Shown here: positions 1 through 10,705 of the stretch, piece after piece
Layout: every line of letters begins with the position of its first letter
How positions within the stretch are numbered: position 1 is the stretch's first letter
Source: Cobetia sp. L2A1
Lineage (GTDB): Bacteria; Pseudomonadota; Gammaproteobacteria; Pseudomonadales; Halomonadaceae
Direction: 5' to 3'
NCBI RefSeq assembly: GCF_009796845.1
Contig: NZ_CP047025.1
Span: 3,844,001-3,908,000 of the forward strand
DNA: 64,000 nucleotides
Translations under genes and position numbers: made by a program
The notes under the pieces: generated by a model
What the model was told of the DNA's origin: nothing
What the model saw: only the letters and a program-made list of their open reading frames with translations
Databases searched by the model: none

Positions 1-690
<690 letters not shown>

Positions 691-816
691 ATAAGCTTGA
701 TAGTCTGTTAAGCAGACCAAACTTGGTTCAGAGTCAAACTTCTCGTGAGAGGCTTGCTCCGATATTTGGTGACCTTGTCACCACTCATCGGCAAGCGCTC
801 ACACGAATTACCTGAT

Positions 817-832
817 CAAATTTTTAAAGAGC
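817..832 (-). promoter_or_regulatory. rrn leader boxA antitermination element
   Basis: On the minus strand this reads GCTCTTTAAAAATTTG, very close to the rrn boxA consensus (TGCTCTTTAACAATTT) that loads the NusB/NusE antitermination complex. It lies about 127 nt upstream of the 16S 5' end, between promoter P2 and the mature rRNA. The rest of the leader (691-855) holds no gene and presumably contains the RNase III processing stem. Confidence 0.8.
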
Positions 833-855
833 GTCGCTGTTAAGCGAGGAGGCAT

Positions 856-883
856 ATTCTACCAGGAACGCTTGAGAAGTCAA
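856..883 (-). promoter_or_regulatory. rrn promoter P2 (sigma70)
   Basis: The minus strand shows a -35 TTGACT (883-878), a 16-nt spacer and a -10 TAGAAT (861-856). It lies upstream of boxA and the 16S gene and points at them. It has the same spacer length and the same -10 hexamer as P1, about 119 nt further upstream. Confidence 0.75.
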
Positions 884-974
884 GCACTTGGTGATGAGTC
901 AGTCGACTGCCTCTAAGCATCATCAAGTAGTGAGGGGCGATGCCCGTTCACGTGTTCCGTAAGGTGTGCGGCGT

Positions 975-1002
975 ATTCTAGCGAATCTGCCGGGATTGTC
1001 AA
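975..1002 (-). promoter_or_regulatory. rrn promoter P1 (sigma70)
   Basis: The minus strand shows a perfect -35 TTGACA (1002-997), a 16-nt spacer and a -10 TAGAAT (980-975), with a GC-rich stretch after the -10 as is usual for stringently controlled rrn promoters. The 40 bases upstream of the -35 (plus-strand 1010-1055) are A/T-richer and could serve as an UP element. Confidence 0.8.
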
Positions 1003-1361
1003 GTGGAGTGTTTCGGAGAGATTTGAAAAACATCAATCGAAACAATCACCTGCACACCTCTTTCACCGCTGGTAACGCCCTGCGTCACCGGCAGCGGATG
1101 CGTACTTTACGCACCGAACTGGTTCAGCGCAAGGGCTTTTTGAAAGGAATGTCATCACAATGTCAGAAAGCGCTGATACTGGCTTTCAGCACACTCTTGA
1201 CGGTAGATGAGACAAGAGTACCAGCTGCCAGCATCACCCAAGGATTTGAACGATATAGCTCAGCACCCTCATGCTCCTTCACCCCACTTCTTCTCTTCCC
1301 CTGCCCCTTCCCTACCTCTACATCATCCCCCTGAAGGCCTGACCGCGGTCTGGAAACGAAG
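1003..1361. other. intergenic region upstream of rrn P1, no gene seen
   Basis: I see no supportable gene between the rrn promoter and the pssA terminator. The only open frame (966-1334, plus) runs through the rrn P1 promoter, has no ribosome-binding site and shows no family resemblance. The part nearest P1 may hold UP or Fis-type activating sites, which cannot be told from sequence alone. Confidence 0.5.
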
Positions 1362-1388
1362 CGACCCCGCCAATGAATGACGGGGTCG
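1362..1388 (-). terminator. putative terminator downstream of pssA
   Basis: An 8-bp perfect G/C-rich stem (CGACCCCG at 1362-1369 with CGGGGTCG at 1381-1388) around an 11-nt loop lies 37 nt past the pssA stop. The T-run after the stem on the minus strand is short and broken, so termination may be weak. Confidence 0.5.
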
Positions 1389-1424
1389 TTTGCCGGGACT
1401 GTATAACGACATCCACTAACAGTC

Positions 1425-2276
1425 TTACGCCTTGCTGCTGCGCAACTTACGTCCTAGCGCCATGACTGGACCACTGGCCACATAAAGCGCGAAGAGTCCG
1501 AGCAGCATCACGGAAGGCTCCAGCGAGATGACCACGAAGGCCAGCACAATGGCGAGCAGTGCCACGAAGGGTACCGGCCCCTTGAGGTCGATTTCTTTGA
1601 AACTGTAGTAGCGAATGTTCGAGACCATCAGGATACCAGCGGCCGCCACCACAAAGACCATCAGCGACTTGAAGGCGAAGGTCTCGGCATCGAAGTTATG
1701 CATCGTCCAGACACACCCTGCGACCAATGCTGCTGCTGCTGGGCTCGGCAGACCGATGAACCATTTCTTGTCAGTAGACCCTATCTGCACATTGAAGCGT
1801 GCCAAACGTAAAGCAGCACCTGCGACATAGACAAAGGCAGCAATCCAGCCAATCTTGCCCACGTCTTGCAATATCCAGCTGAAGGTAACCAATGCTGGCG
1901 CCACGCCGAAGGACAGCATGTCTGCCAGGCTATCGTATTCCGCGCCAAAGGCGCTCTGGGTATTGGTCAATCGCGCAACGCGACCATCCAGACCATCAAG
2001 TACCATCGAGACAAAGATGGCGATGGAGGCGTTGGCAAACTCTCCATTCAGCGCACAGACCACCGCAAAGAAACCGGAGAACAGCGCCGAGGTAGTAAAC
2101 AGGTTGGGCAACAGATAGATGCCACGCCGACGGACAGGCTTGCCATCCTCGACCGTCTCTTCAACCACTTCGCTGTCGTCCGTGAATTCTTCCACCACTT
2201 TATCCAACACCGAGCTGCGGCGCGGGGGTGTTTGAGGGGCGTCTTCAGCGCCGGAATTTCGCTTGTCGTCTGTCAT
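1425..2276 (-). CDS. pssA: CDP-diacylglycerol--serine O-phosphatidyltransferase PssA
   Basis: Makes phosphatidylserine from CDP-diacylglycerol and L-serine, the first committed step to phosphatidylethanolamine, in the inner membrane. The CDP-alcohol phosphatidyltransferase signature D-G-x2-A-R-x8-G-x3-D-x3-D is intact at about residues 97-118. Several hydrophobic helices surround it, as in the type II (Bacillus-like) enzyme; the E. coli PssA is an unrelated protein. An acidic, probably disordered N-terminus of about 50 residues precedes the membrane part. I chose the ATG at 2276 (283 aa) because AAGGA lies 5 nt before it; the frame stays open upstream to a GTG at 2372 with no good ribosome-binding site. 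It follows ilvC on the same strand, an order also known from Pseudomonas. Confidence 0.93.
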   Translation of the reverse strand: MTDDKRNSGAEDAPQTPPRRSSVLDKVVEEFTDDSEVVEETVEDGKPVRRRGIYLLPNLFTTSALFSGFFAVVCALNGEFANASIAIFVSMVLDGLDGRVARLTNTQSAFGAEYDSLADMLSFGVAPALVTFSWILQDVGKIGWIAAFVYVAGAALRLARFNVQIGSTDKKWFIGLPSPAAAALVAGCVWTMHNFDAETFAFKSLMVFVVAAAGILMVSNIRYYSFKEIDLKGPVPFVALLAIVLAFVVISLEPSVMLLGLFALYVASGPVMALGRKLRSSKA

Positions 2277-2424
2277 GGGATTCCTTGCGTCTTGCCTCGT
2301 CGTGGCAGGGTAACCACATTCTACACCTGCCGGTGACCGCGGATAGTGCTGACACCCTAGCGTCCTCATCACTAACTGTCATCTCTGGACGCTACCTCAG
2401 TGCATCTTGAGCAAGCCTAACGCA

Positions 2425-2458
2425 AGCAGGGCGCCCTCCTTATGGAGAGCGCCCTGCT
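2425..2458 (-). terminator. hairpin downstream of ilvC
   Basis: A 10-bp perfect stem (AGCAGGGCGC at 2425-2434 with GCGCCCTGCT at 2449-2458) with a 14-nt loop lies about 30 nt after the ilvC stop. The minus-strand tail has no clear U-run, so it may be a weak terminator or an mRNA-stabilising hairpin before pssA. Confidence 0.5.
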
Positions 2459-2488
2459 GATACCAACACGACTATCGAACGAATCCGA

Positions 2489-3865
<1,377 letters not shown>

Positions 3866-4786
3866 ATGGATAATCGTCAACTCAAGCAATTCCTGACACT
3901 CGCCGAGACGCTGCACTTCGGGCGGGCCAGCACTGCCTGTCACCTGAGCGCCTCCGCACTGTCGCGCGCGATTCGCGCCATGGAGGAAGACCTAGGCGTT
4001 ACGCTGTTCGAGCGTGACAACCGCAGCGTCGCCCTGACACCCGCTGGCGAACGCTTTCGCCGTCATGCTCGCGAACTGCTGAATCAGTGGGATGACATAC
4101 GTCAGTCACTACTGGAGGACAGTAACGAGCTACGCGGAGAGCTATCTCTCTATTGCTCGGTGACCGCCAGCTATAGTTTCTTGTACGACATTCTCGCCGC
4201 CTTTCGCGCTCGTCATCCACATGTGGAATTGAAACTGCACACAGGTGACCCGGCAGTGGCGCTGGAGCGTGTATTGATGGGCCATGAGGATCTCGCGATT
4301 GCCGCTCGCCCCGATGTACTGCCAGCCCGCCTTGCCTTCACTGACTTTGCCGAGTCACCGCTACGCTTTATCGCACCGCGCCGTGATGGCCCCGGCCAAC
4401 AGCTTGAAGGCATCGATGAGACAGGTGCAGACGAGACGAGCATCGATTGGGCACGCGTGCCGATGATTCTGTCGGAGACGGGACTCGCGCGCGAACGTTT
4501 CGACGCCTGGTGCCATGCGCGAGGCATCAAGCCACGTCTGTATGCTCAGGTCGCAGGTAACGAGGCCATCGTCAGTATGGTCGGGCTGGGCTTTGGGATT
4601 GGCGTGGTACCGCAGATCGTCCTCGATAACTCACCCTTGGCGGATCAAGTACGGATTCTCGACGTCGACCCGCCACTGACGCCTTACAAGGTAGGCTTGT
4701 GCGTACAGGAGAAAAGGCTACGCCATCCGTTGGTGCGCGCGCTGTGGGAGCAGCTGCCCACCTCCCCACAGCGCCCTATCAAGTAA
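3866..4786 (+). CDS. ilvY: LysR-family transcriptional activator IlvY
   Basis: A LysR-type regulator of 306 aa with an N-terminal winged helix-turn-helix (about residues 1-60, including HFGRAS and LSRAIRAMEEDLGVTLFERD) and a C-terminal periplasmic-binding-protein-like inducer domain (about 92-295). The order and wording of the motifs (LHFGRAS, LFERDNRSVALTPAGE, GELSLYCSVTASYS, LAIAARPDVLP) follow E. coli IlvY closely, and it is divergent from ilvC, the known IlvY target. It should autoregulate and activate ilvC when acetolactate builds up. It converges on ilvN, from which a bidirectional hairpin separates it. Confidence 0.92.
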   Translation: MDNRQLKQFLTLAETLHFGRASTACHLSASALSRAIRAMEEDLGVTLFERDNRSVALTPAGERFRRHARELLNQWDDIRQSLLEDSNELRGELSLYCSVTASYSFLYDILAAFRARHPHVELKLHTGDPAVALERVLMGHEDLAIAARPDVLPARLAFTDFAESPLRFIAPRRDGPGQQLEGIDETGADETSIDWARVPMILSETGLARERFDAWCHARGIKPRLYAQVAGNEAIVSMVGLGFGIGVVPQIVLDNSPLADQVRILDVDPPLTPYKVGLCVQEKRLRHPLVRALWEQLPTSPQRPIK

Positions 4787-4837
4787 GTCATCTCGCAAGT
4801 CACTTTGATAGACAGCCCTCAAATAGAGAATGCTACA

Positions 4838-4868
4838 ACGAAAAACGGCGCCCTGAAGGGCGCCGTTC
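4838..4868 (-). terminator. rho-independent terminator of ilvIN (probably bidirectional)
   Basis: A 9-bp stem ACGGCGCCC (4845-4853) and GGGCGCCGT (4858-4866) with a TGAA tetraloop. On the minus strand it is followed by a T-run (plus-strand A's at 4841-4845). It lies between the convergent ilvY and ilvN and can serve both. Confidence 0.85.
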
Positions 4869-4920
4869 TAGTGTGTGGTCCATCACACACGCGACAACAT
4901 CATCACTGAAGAGACTGTCC

Positions 4921-5412
4921 TTAAAGGCTCAGCACCTTCTCACCACGTGCAATGCCAGAAACACCCGTACGCGCGACTTCCAGTACGCCAACCGGCTGCA
5001 TGGCTGCCAGGAAGGCATCCAGCTTGCCGGTGTCACCAGTGATCTGAATGGTATAGAGGCTTGGCGTGATGTCGACGATCTGAGCACGGAAGATATCCGC
5101 CGTGCGCTTGATCTCGTCACGCTGGGCACCCAGCGCCTTGACCTTGACTAGCATCAGCTCGCGCTCAATGTGGCTGCCCTCGGTCAGATCCACCAGCTTG
5201 ACCACATCGATCAGCTTGTTGAGGTGTTTGGTGATCTGCTCGATGACCTTATCTTCACCCACCGTAGTCACCGTCAGACGTGACAGCGTCGCGTCCTCTG
5301 TCGGCGCCACATTGAGGGTTTCGATATTGAAGTTACGCTGTGAAAACAGCCCGACGACCCGCGACAGCGCGCCCGGTTCGTTTTCCAGCAGAATGGAGAT
5401 GATATGTCGCAT
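4921..5412 (-). CDS. ilvN: acetolactate synthase small (regulatory) subunit
   Basis: Regulatory subunit of acetohydroxyacid synthase III-type enzyme (ilvH in E. coli). It stabilises the catalytic subunit and confers valine feedback inhibition. At 163 aa it matches E. coli IlvH in length. The N-terminal ACT domain (MRHIISILLENEPGALSRVV, then FNIETLNV at about 28-35) is followed by the C-terminal domain (LMLVKVKA onward). Its ATG overlaps the ilvI stop by one base (TGATG), implying translational coupling and balanced subunit production. A strong terminator follows. Confidence 0.96.
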   Translation of the reverse strand: MRHIISILLENEPGALSRVVGLFSQRNFNIETLNVAPTEDATLSRLTVTTVGEDKVIEQITKHLNKLIDVVKLVDLTEGSHIERELMLVKVKALGAQRDEIKRTADIFRAQIVDITPSLYTIQITGDTGKLDAFLAAMQPVGVLEVARTGVSGIARGEKVLSL

Positions 5413-7136
5413 CAGGTCCGCTCCGTCTTCGTAAGCAGCATGTCACGCATGGAGCCGAGGGGCACCTGCATCGGATAGACGTGTTCGCGCGGGTCGACAT
5501 AGATATCGAGGAACACCAGCTCGTCCTTGTTACGGAAGGCCTCTTCCAGCGCCGGCTCCAGCTCTTCCACTGTGTGCACCTTGATGGCACGGAAGCCATA
5601 GGCGCCCGCCAGCTGAACAAAGTCCGGCAACGACTGCATATAGGAATGCGAGTGGCGGGACTTGTAATTCAAGTCCTGCCACTGACGCACCATACCCAGC
5701 GACTGGTTGTTGAGATTGATGATCTTGACCCCGACTCCATACTGCTTACAGGTCGAGAACTCCTGCATCATCATCTGGAAGCTACCCTCTCCAGTGAACA
5801 GCACCACGTCGTCATCCGGATAGGACATCTTGATGCCCATGGCCGCCGGGAAGCCGAAGCCCATGGTGCCGAGTCCGCCAGAGGTGATCCACCGATTGGG
5901 GCGCTCGAACTTGTAGTACTGAGCGGCAAACATCTGGTGCTGGCCGACGTCAGTGGCCACAAAGGCCTCTCCGCGCGTAATACGATGTACCGCCTCGACT
6001 ACCTGCTGCGGCTTGAGCGGCTCGCCTGGAGCAGAAGGCTCATAGAGCTTGCCGACACGCTCGGCACGCCAGCCGTCGATCTGGGTCCACCAGGCTTCCA
6101 GCGCCTCGGGGTTAGCCAGTTCACGCCCTTGCACGAGACTGATCATTTCGTTGATCACGGCATCCGCCGGACCGACGATCGGCACATCAGCGCGCACAGT
6201 CTTGGAGACCGAGCTTGGGTCGATGTCGACGTGAATGATCTTGGCGGTCGGGCAGAACTTCGAGGTGTTGTTGGTCACGCGGTCATCAAAACGTGCGCCG
6301 ATACAGATGATCAGATCCGTATGGTGCATGGCATTGTTCGACTCGTAGGAGCCGTGCATGCCAGGCCAACCCAGACACTGACGATCACCCTGCGGATAGG
6401 CACCGATGCCCATCAACGAGGTGGTGATCGGGAAGCCGAGACGACGGACCAGATCAGTCAACGCCTCACAGGCACGCCCGGAGACAACGCCACCGCCCGT
6501 GAAGAACAGCGGGCGACGCGCCTTGAGCATCAGCTCAACCGCTTTCTTGATCTGACCACTATGACCACGAGTCACCGGACTATAGGAGCGCATGCGTACC
6601 TTTTTCGGGTAGCTGTACTCATAGCGCTCGGTCGGCGCCGTCATGTCCTTAGGTATATCGATCACGACCGGGCCAGGGCGGCCACTGGCAGCCAGATAGA
6701 AGGCCTTCTTAATGACGCCCGGAATTTCGCTCGGATGTCTGATCGAGAAGCTGTGCTTCACGATGGGGCGAGTCACACCGACGATATCAGTTTCCTGGAA
6801 GGCATCCTCACCGATCAGATGGCTGGCGACCTGTCCGCACAGCACCACCATCGGAATCGAATCCATATAGGCCGTTGCGATACCGGTCACGGCATTGGTC
6901 GCACCGGGACCAGAGGTCACCAGTACCACGCCAGGCTTGCCGGAGGCACGTGCGTAGCCATCAGCCGCATGGGTAGCAGCCTGCTCATGACGGACCAGGA
7001 TGTGCTGAACCTTGTCCTGACGGAACAGGGCGTCATAGATATGCAGCGCCGCTCCCCCGGGATAGCCGTAAATATATTCCACGCCCTCATCGTGTAGGGC
7101 ACGGGCGATCATGTCAGCGCCAGAAAGCAATTCCAC
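5412..7136 (-). CDS. ilvI: acetolactate synthase large (catalytic) subunit
   Basis: Thiamine-diphosphate enzyme condensing pyruvate with pyruvate or 2-ketobutyrate, the first step of branched-chain amino acid synthesis. The N-terminal pyrimidine-binding domain has the catalytic Glu in LVRHEQAATHAADGYAR (about residue 48). A central FAD-type domain and a C-terminal diphosphate-binding domain follow, with a G-E-G-S...N-N motif (TGEGSFQMMM to NLNNQ) in place of the usual GDG. I chose GTG at 7136: GGGGAG lies 8-9 nt upstream and it gives 574 aa, identical to E. coli IlvI. The frame continues open upstream to 7286 without a better site. Coupled to ilvN. Confidence 0.96.
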   Translation of the reverse strand: MELLSGADMIARALHDEGVEYIYGYPGGAALHIYDALFRQDKVQHILVRHEQAATHAADGYARASGKPGVVLVTSGPGATNAVTGIATAYMDSIPMVVLCGQVASHLIGEDAFQETDIVGVTRPIVKHSFSIRHPSEIPGVIKKAFYLAASGRPGPVVIDIPKDMTAPTERYEYSYPKKVRMRSYSPVTRGHSGQIKKAVELMLKARRPLFFTGGGVVSGRACEALTDLVRRLGFPITTSLMGIGAYPQGDRQCLGWPGMHGSYESNNAMHHTDLIICIGARFDDRVTNNTSKFCPTAKIIHVDIDPSSVSKTVRADVPIVGPADAVINEMISLVQGRELANPEALEAWWTQIDGWRAERVGKLYEPSAPGEPLKPQQVVEAVHRITRGEAFVATDVGQHQMFAAQYYKFERPNRWITSGGLGTMGFGFPAAMGIKMSYPDDDVVLFTGEGSFQMMMQEFSTCKQYGVGVKIINLNNQSLGMVRQWQDLNYKSRHSHSYMQSLPDFVQLAGAYGFRAIKVHTVEELEPALEEAFRNKDELVFLDIYVDPREHVYPMQVPLGSMRDMLLTKTERT

Positions 7137-7786
7137 TTGATTATTCTCCCCTGGAGGTCTCGAGTGCGTCCGGCGGCAATACGCAAGCCGGATCGAGTGC
7201 GACCTGAATGTCGCTGCCGTGTTGTCACGGCACCTGATGCCAAACCCTGGCGTCTGAGGCCCGGTTAGGGCCTGCACTCTTGTCACATCGGTTGGATGCG
7301 GTCGGGGCTGATGGCCGATCGGTACGGTTGGCGTACCCGGATCGGCATATCCTTCGACAGGCGGGCAGAGACTCAGCGTCTGCCCTCAACGCGGTACTTC
7401 GAGGGTCGCTCGAAAGGCCGCGCCCGCAATCAGGAATGGTCAAGAGTCCAACAGCCACAGGGGACTGTCAACTGCACCTTACGCCAGTTTGCGTCGCTTG
7501 CGCCAAAAGCCGCGCCAAAGATGCAGAATGTCGCCACATACATGCGCAAAGCATCTTGATTTGCCATTAATTCGCAATTTTCTGCGGCGCCTATTTCATC
7601 CTGATACATACCTGATTATCGGTTTGCGCTCGAAGTACGGAAACGACAACGCCCCGCGGCCTGCTGGACATTGCTGCCAGCCCGTCACGAGGCGTCGATT
7701 ACTGCACTCTTTCACTGCACTCTTTCAGCGTCCCAACGCGAGAGACCTACGTCAGCCCCCTGCATGAGAGATATCTCACGCAGATC
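7137..7786. other. long intergenic region upstream of ilvI
   Basis: A 650-nt gap between ilvI and the end of clpB. It contains small hairpins (AGGCCC 7257-7262 with GGGCCT 7268-7273; GGGCAGA 7363-7369 with TCTGCCC 7379-7385) and an A/T-rich patch at about 7552-7640, a possible promoter or Lrp-type region. I found no Leu/Ile/Val-rich leader peptide and no clear clpB terminator. No gene is supported; a short minus-strand frame reading MYVATFCIFGAAFG is open in part of it but lacks support. Confidence 0.45.
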
Positions 7787-10417
7787 CTAGCGCGTGAAAG
7801 TCAACTCACCTTCTGATACATCGACGTGGATCACATCACCCGGCACAAAATCACCGGCCAGCAGTGAATGTGCCAACGGGTTCTCGATACGACTCTGGAT
7901 CGCGCGCTTGAGCGGACGCGCCCCATAGACGGGGTCAAAACCTGCCTTGGCCAGCAGCGTCATCGCGGCATCGGTGATCTCAAAGCCAAGTTCACGTTCG
8001 GCCAATCGGGCTTTCAGTCGCTCAAGCTGAATACCTGCAATCGAGGCGATCTGGGCCTGTCCGAGCGCATGGAACACCACCACCTCGTCGATACGGTTGA
8101 TCAGCTCGGGACGGAAATGGTTACCGACCACCTCCATTACCGCGGCTTTCATGTCGTCATACTGGAAGGCGGCTTTATCAGCAGCTTCGCTTTCTGTTTC
8201 GCCTTGCACAGCGCCATTGAGGCCACTCATGCGCTGGATCATCTCTGACCCCAGATTCGAGGTCATCACGATCACGGTGTTACGGAAGTCGACGGTACGG
8301 CCCTGACCGTCCGTCAGGCGGCCATCTTCCAGCACCTGCAGCAGGATGTTGAACACGTCTGGATGCGCCTTCTCGACCTCGTCGAGCAGCAACACCGAGT
8401 AAGGCTTGCGACGCACGGCTTCAGTCAGATAACCACCTTCTTCATAGCCGACATAGCCGGGAGGTGCACCGATCAAGCGTGCCACGGAATGCTTTTCCAT
8501 GAACTCTGACATATCGATGCGCACCATGGCCTCTTCGGTATCGAACAGGAAGTTGGCCAGCGACTTGCAGAGCTCCGTCTTGCCGACCCCGGTCGGGCCG
8601 AGGAACAGGAAGGAGCCATTGGGACGATTCGGATCCGATAGCCCAGCACGTGAACGACGTACTGCATTGGCCACCGCGATCACCGCTTCATCCTGGCCGA
8701 TCACCTTCTCGTGCAGCGCCTCTTCCATGCGCAGCAGCTTGTCGCGCTCGCCCTCGAGCATCTTGGAAACAGGGATGCCTGTCCAACGTGACACGACCTC
8801 GGCGATCTCTTCTTCGGTGACATTGGAGCGCAGCAGTACATGATTCGAGGTGTCCGCCTCATTCTCACCGGCCTCCTTGATCTGCTTCTCGAGGCCAGGA
8901 ATAACGCCATATTGCAACTCGGACATGCGGCTGAGATCACCTGCCCGCCGTGCCTGCTCGAGGTCAATACGCGCTTGCTCAAGCTCAGCCTTGAACTGGG
9001 CCGCACCCTGAATGCTGGCTTTCTCGGCCTTCCAGACCTCGTCAAGATCCGCGTATTCCCGTTCGAGCTCTTCAATCTGACCTTCCAGCGTTTCAAGACG
9101 CTTGCGGGTCGCTTCGTCAGTTTCTTTCTTGAGCGCCTCGCGCTCCATCTTGAACTGAATCAAACGACGATCGAGGCGGTCCATCTCTTCCGGCTTGGAG
9201 TCCAGCTCCATTCGAATGCGTGACGCTGCCTCATCGATAAGATCAATCGCTTTATCGGGTAGCTGACGATCGGTGATGTAGCGCGAGGACAGCCTCGCTG
9301 CAGCGATGATGGCGCTATCGGTGATATCGACACCGTGATGCACTTCATAGCGCTCTTTCAAGCCGCGCAGAATGGCAACGGTGTCTTCTTCACTGGGCTG
9401 ATCGACCTGCACCTTCTGGAAGCGGCGCTCCAGCGCGGCGTCTTTCTCGATGTACTGGCGATACTCATTCAACGTGGTGGCGCCGACACAGTGCAACTCA
9501 CCGCGCGCCAGGGCGGGCTTGAGCATGTTGCCGGCATCCATCGCGCCTTCCGCCTTGCCCGCGCCGACCATGGTATGCAGCTCATCGATGAACAGGATGA
9601 CCTGGCCTTCCTCCTGCGACAGCTCCTTGAGCACCGACTTGAGGCGCTCCTCAAACTCACCGCGGAATTTGGCACCCGCCAAGAGCGAGCCCATATCCAG
9701 TGACAGCACACGCTTGTTCTTGAGGCCTTCCGGCACTTCACCATTGACGATACGACTGGCCAGCCCTTCGACGATGGCCGTCTTGCCGACACCTGGCTCG
9801 CCGATCAGTACCGGATTATTCTTGGTACGACGTTGTAGTACCTGAATCGTGCGTCGAATTTCCTCGTCACGCCCGATGACGGGGTCGAGCTTGCCTTCCC
9901 GCGCACGCTCGGTCAGATCCATGGTGTACTTGTTGAGCGCTTCGCGATTGTTTTCCGCGTCTGCATCTCCCACGGCCTCACCACCACGCAAGGCATCAAT
10001 CGCTGCTGCCAGTGCTGGCTTCTTGACACCCGAAGAGGTGAACAGCTTGCCAAGATCCCCGCCCAACTCCAGCGCTGCCAGCAACGCGAGCTCAGAGGCA
10101 ATGAACTGGTCACCGCGTTTCTGGGCTTCGCGGTCTGCCAGATTGAGCAGTTTGCCGAGCGCTTGAGAAGGCGCGACATTACCGTCGAATTGCGAGACGG
10201 TAGGCAGGTCATCCAGCTGACGCCGCAGACCGCTCATCAAGCTGGTGGCATCACCGCCCGACTTGTTGACTAGCGCCTTGAGACCTCCGTCACGGTCCTC
10301 CAGCAATGCCAGCAACAGATGCTGAGGATGAATCTCGTTATGGCCACGACCCACCGCAAGGGACTGGGCATCGGACAGTGCGTTTTGCAGCTTGCTGGTC
10401 AACTTGTCCATACGCAT
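7787..10417 (-). CDS. clpB: ATP-dependent protein disaggregase ClpB
   Basis: Hsp100 AAA+ chaperone that, with DnaK, pulls aggregated proteins apart in the cytoplasm. Domains in order: N domain (about 1-145); NBD1 with Walker A GEPGVGKT (206-213) and Walker B VILFIDEL; coiled-coil M domain (about 405-525), the mark of ClpB rather than ClpA/ClpC; NBD2 with Walker A GPTGVGKT (607-614) and Walker [11 protein letters not shown]; then the C-terminal domain. The start at 10417 has AGGAG 7 nt upstream and gives 876 aa, slightly longer than E. coli (857), partly from an acidic insert at about 728-752. A sigma32 promoter lies about 80 nt upstream. Confidence 0.98.
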   Translation of the reverse strand: MRMDKLTSKLQNALSDAQSLAVGRGHNEIHPQHLLLALLEDRDGGLKALVNKSGGDATSLMSGLRRQLDDLPTVSQFDGNVAPSQALGKLLNLADREAQKRGDQFIASELALLAALELGGDLGKLFTSSGVKKPALAAAIDALRGGEAVGDADAENNREALNKYTMDLTERAREGKLDPVIGRDEEIRRTIQVLQRRTKNNPVLIGEPGVGKTAIVEGLASRIVNGEVPEGLKNKRVLSLDMGSLLAGAKFRGEFEERLKSVLKELSQEEGQVILFIDELHTMVGAGKAEGAMDAGNMLKPALARGELHCVGATTLNEYRQYIEKDAALERRFQKVQVDQPSEEDTVAILRGLKERYEVHHGVDITDSAIIAAARLSSRYITDRQLPDKAIDLIDEAASRIRMELDSKPEEMDRLDRRLIQFKMEREALKKETDEATRKRLETLEGQIEELEREYADLDEVWKAEKASIQGAAQFKAELEQARIDLEQARRAGDLSRMSELQYGVIPGLEKQIKEAGENEADTSNHVLLRSNVTEEEIAEVVSRWTGIPVSKMLEGERDKLLRMEEALHEKVIGQDEAVIAVANAVRRSRAGLSDPNRPNGSFLFLGPTGVGKTELCKSLANFLFDTEEAMVRIDMSEFMEKHSVARLIGAPPGYVGYEEGGYLTEAVRRKPYSVLLLDEVEKAHPDVFNILLQVLEDGRLTDGQGRTVDFRNTVIVMTSNLGSEMIQRMSGLNGAVQGETESEAADKAAFQYDDMKAAVMEVVGNHFRPELINRIDEVVVFHALGQAQIASIAGIQLERLKARLAERELGFEITDAAMTLLAKAGFDPVYGARPLKRAIQSRIENPLAHSLLAGDFVPGDVIHVDVSEGELTFTR

Positions 10418-10493
10418 GGTGCTTCTCCTGAGAGTCATTGCGGTACTCCTTTTCTCAGGAGCTTCGCCTGTAACAATTCGTATCTGACCCTCA

Positions 10494-10521
10494 AGATGGG
10501 GGCTGACTTGCGGCTTTCAAG
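10494..10521 (-). promoter_or_regulatory. sigma32 (heat-shock) promoter of clpB
   Basis: The minus strand reads CTTGAAA (10521-10515), a 13-nt spacer, then CCCCATCT (10501-10494). This matches the RpoH consensus CTTGAAA-N11-16-CCCCATnT almost perfectly. The clpB start is about 77 nt downstream, so heat induction of clpB is expected. Confidence 0.88.
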
Positions 10522-10639
10522 GGAGCATGGCTACGCGGTGTGCGGCACCGCAGCATATATGCCACATTCCCTGACCTGGATCAGATATTCAGCGTTTCTC
10601 TTGAACAGTCCTGGCGAGCCTTTCTGCCAAAAGTTACTC

Positions 10640-10693
10640 AAAAAAAACGCCCCGCCCGCCTGAAAAAATTCAGGCGGGCGGGGCGTTTTTTTT
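10640..10693 (-). terminator. strong terminator downstream of pgeF
   Basis: A perfect 25-nt inverted repeat (10640-10664 and 10669-10693) with an AAAA loop. The core is GCCCCGCCCGCC paired with its complement, flanked by eight A's on the left and eight T's on the right, so it can work in both directions. It ends the pgeF transcript and insulates the clpB promoter. Confidence 0.95.
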
Positions 10694-10705
10694 GAGCGAT
10701 GCTGT

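Noticed and set aside
966-1334. 122-aa open frame upstream of pssA on the plus strand
   Set aside because: It runs through the rrn P1 promoter, lacks a ribosome-binding site and has no recognisable protein features.
5481-7097. 538-codon open frame antisense to ilvI
   Set aside because: It is a mirror frame of a well-conserved GC-rich gene, with His/Arg/Asp-rich composition typical of antisense frames and no domain.
7440-7555. Possible attenuator leader peptide (MYVATFCIFGAAFG...) upstream of ilvI
   Set aside because: It is not enriched in Leu, Ile or Val, and no terminator/antiterminator pair with a U-run follows it.
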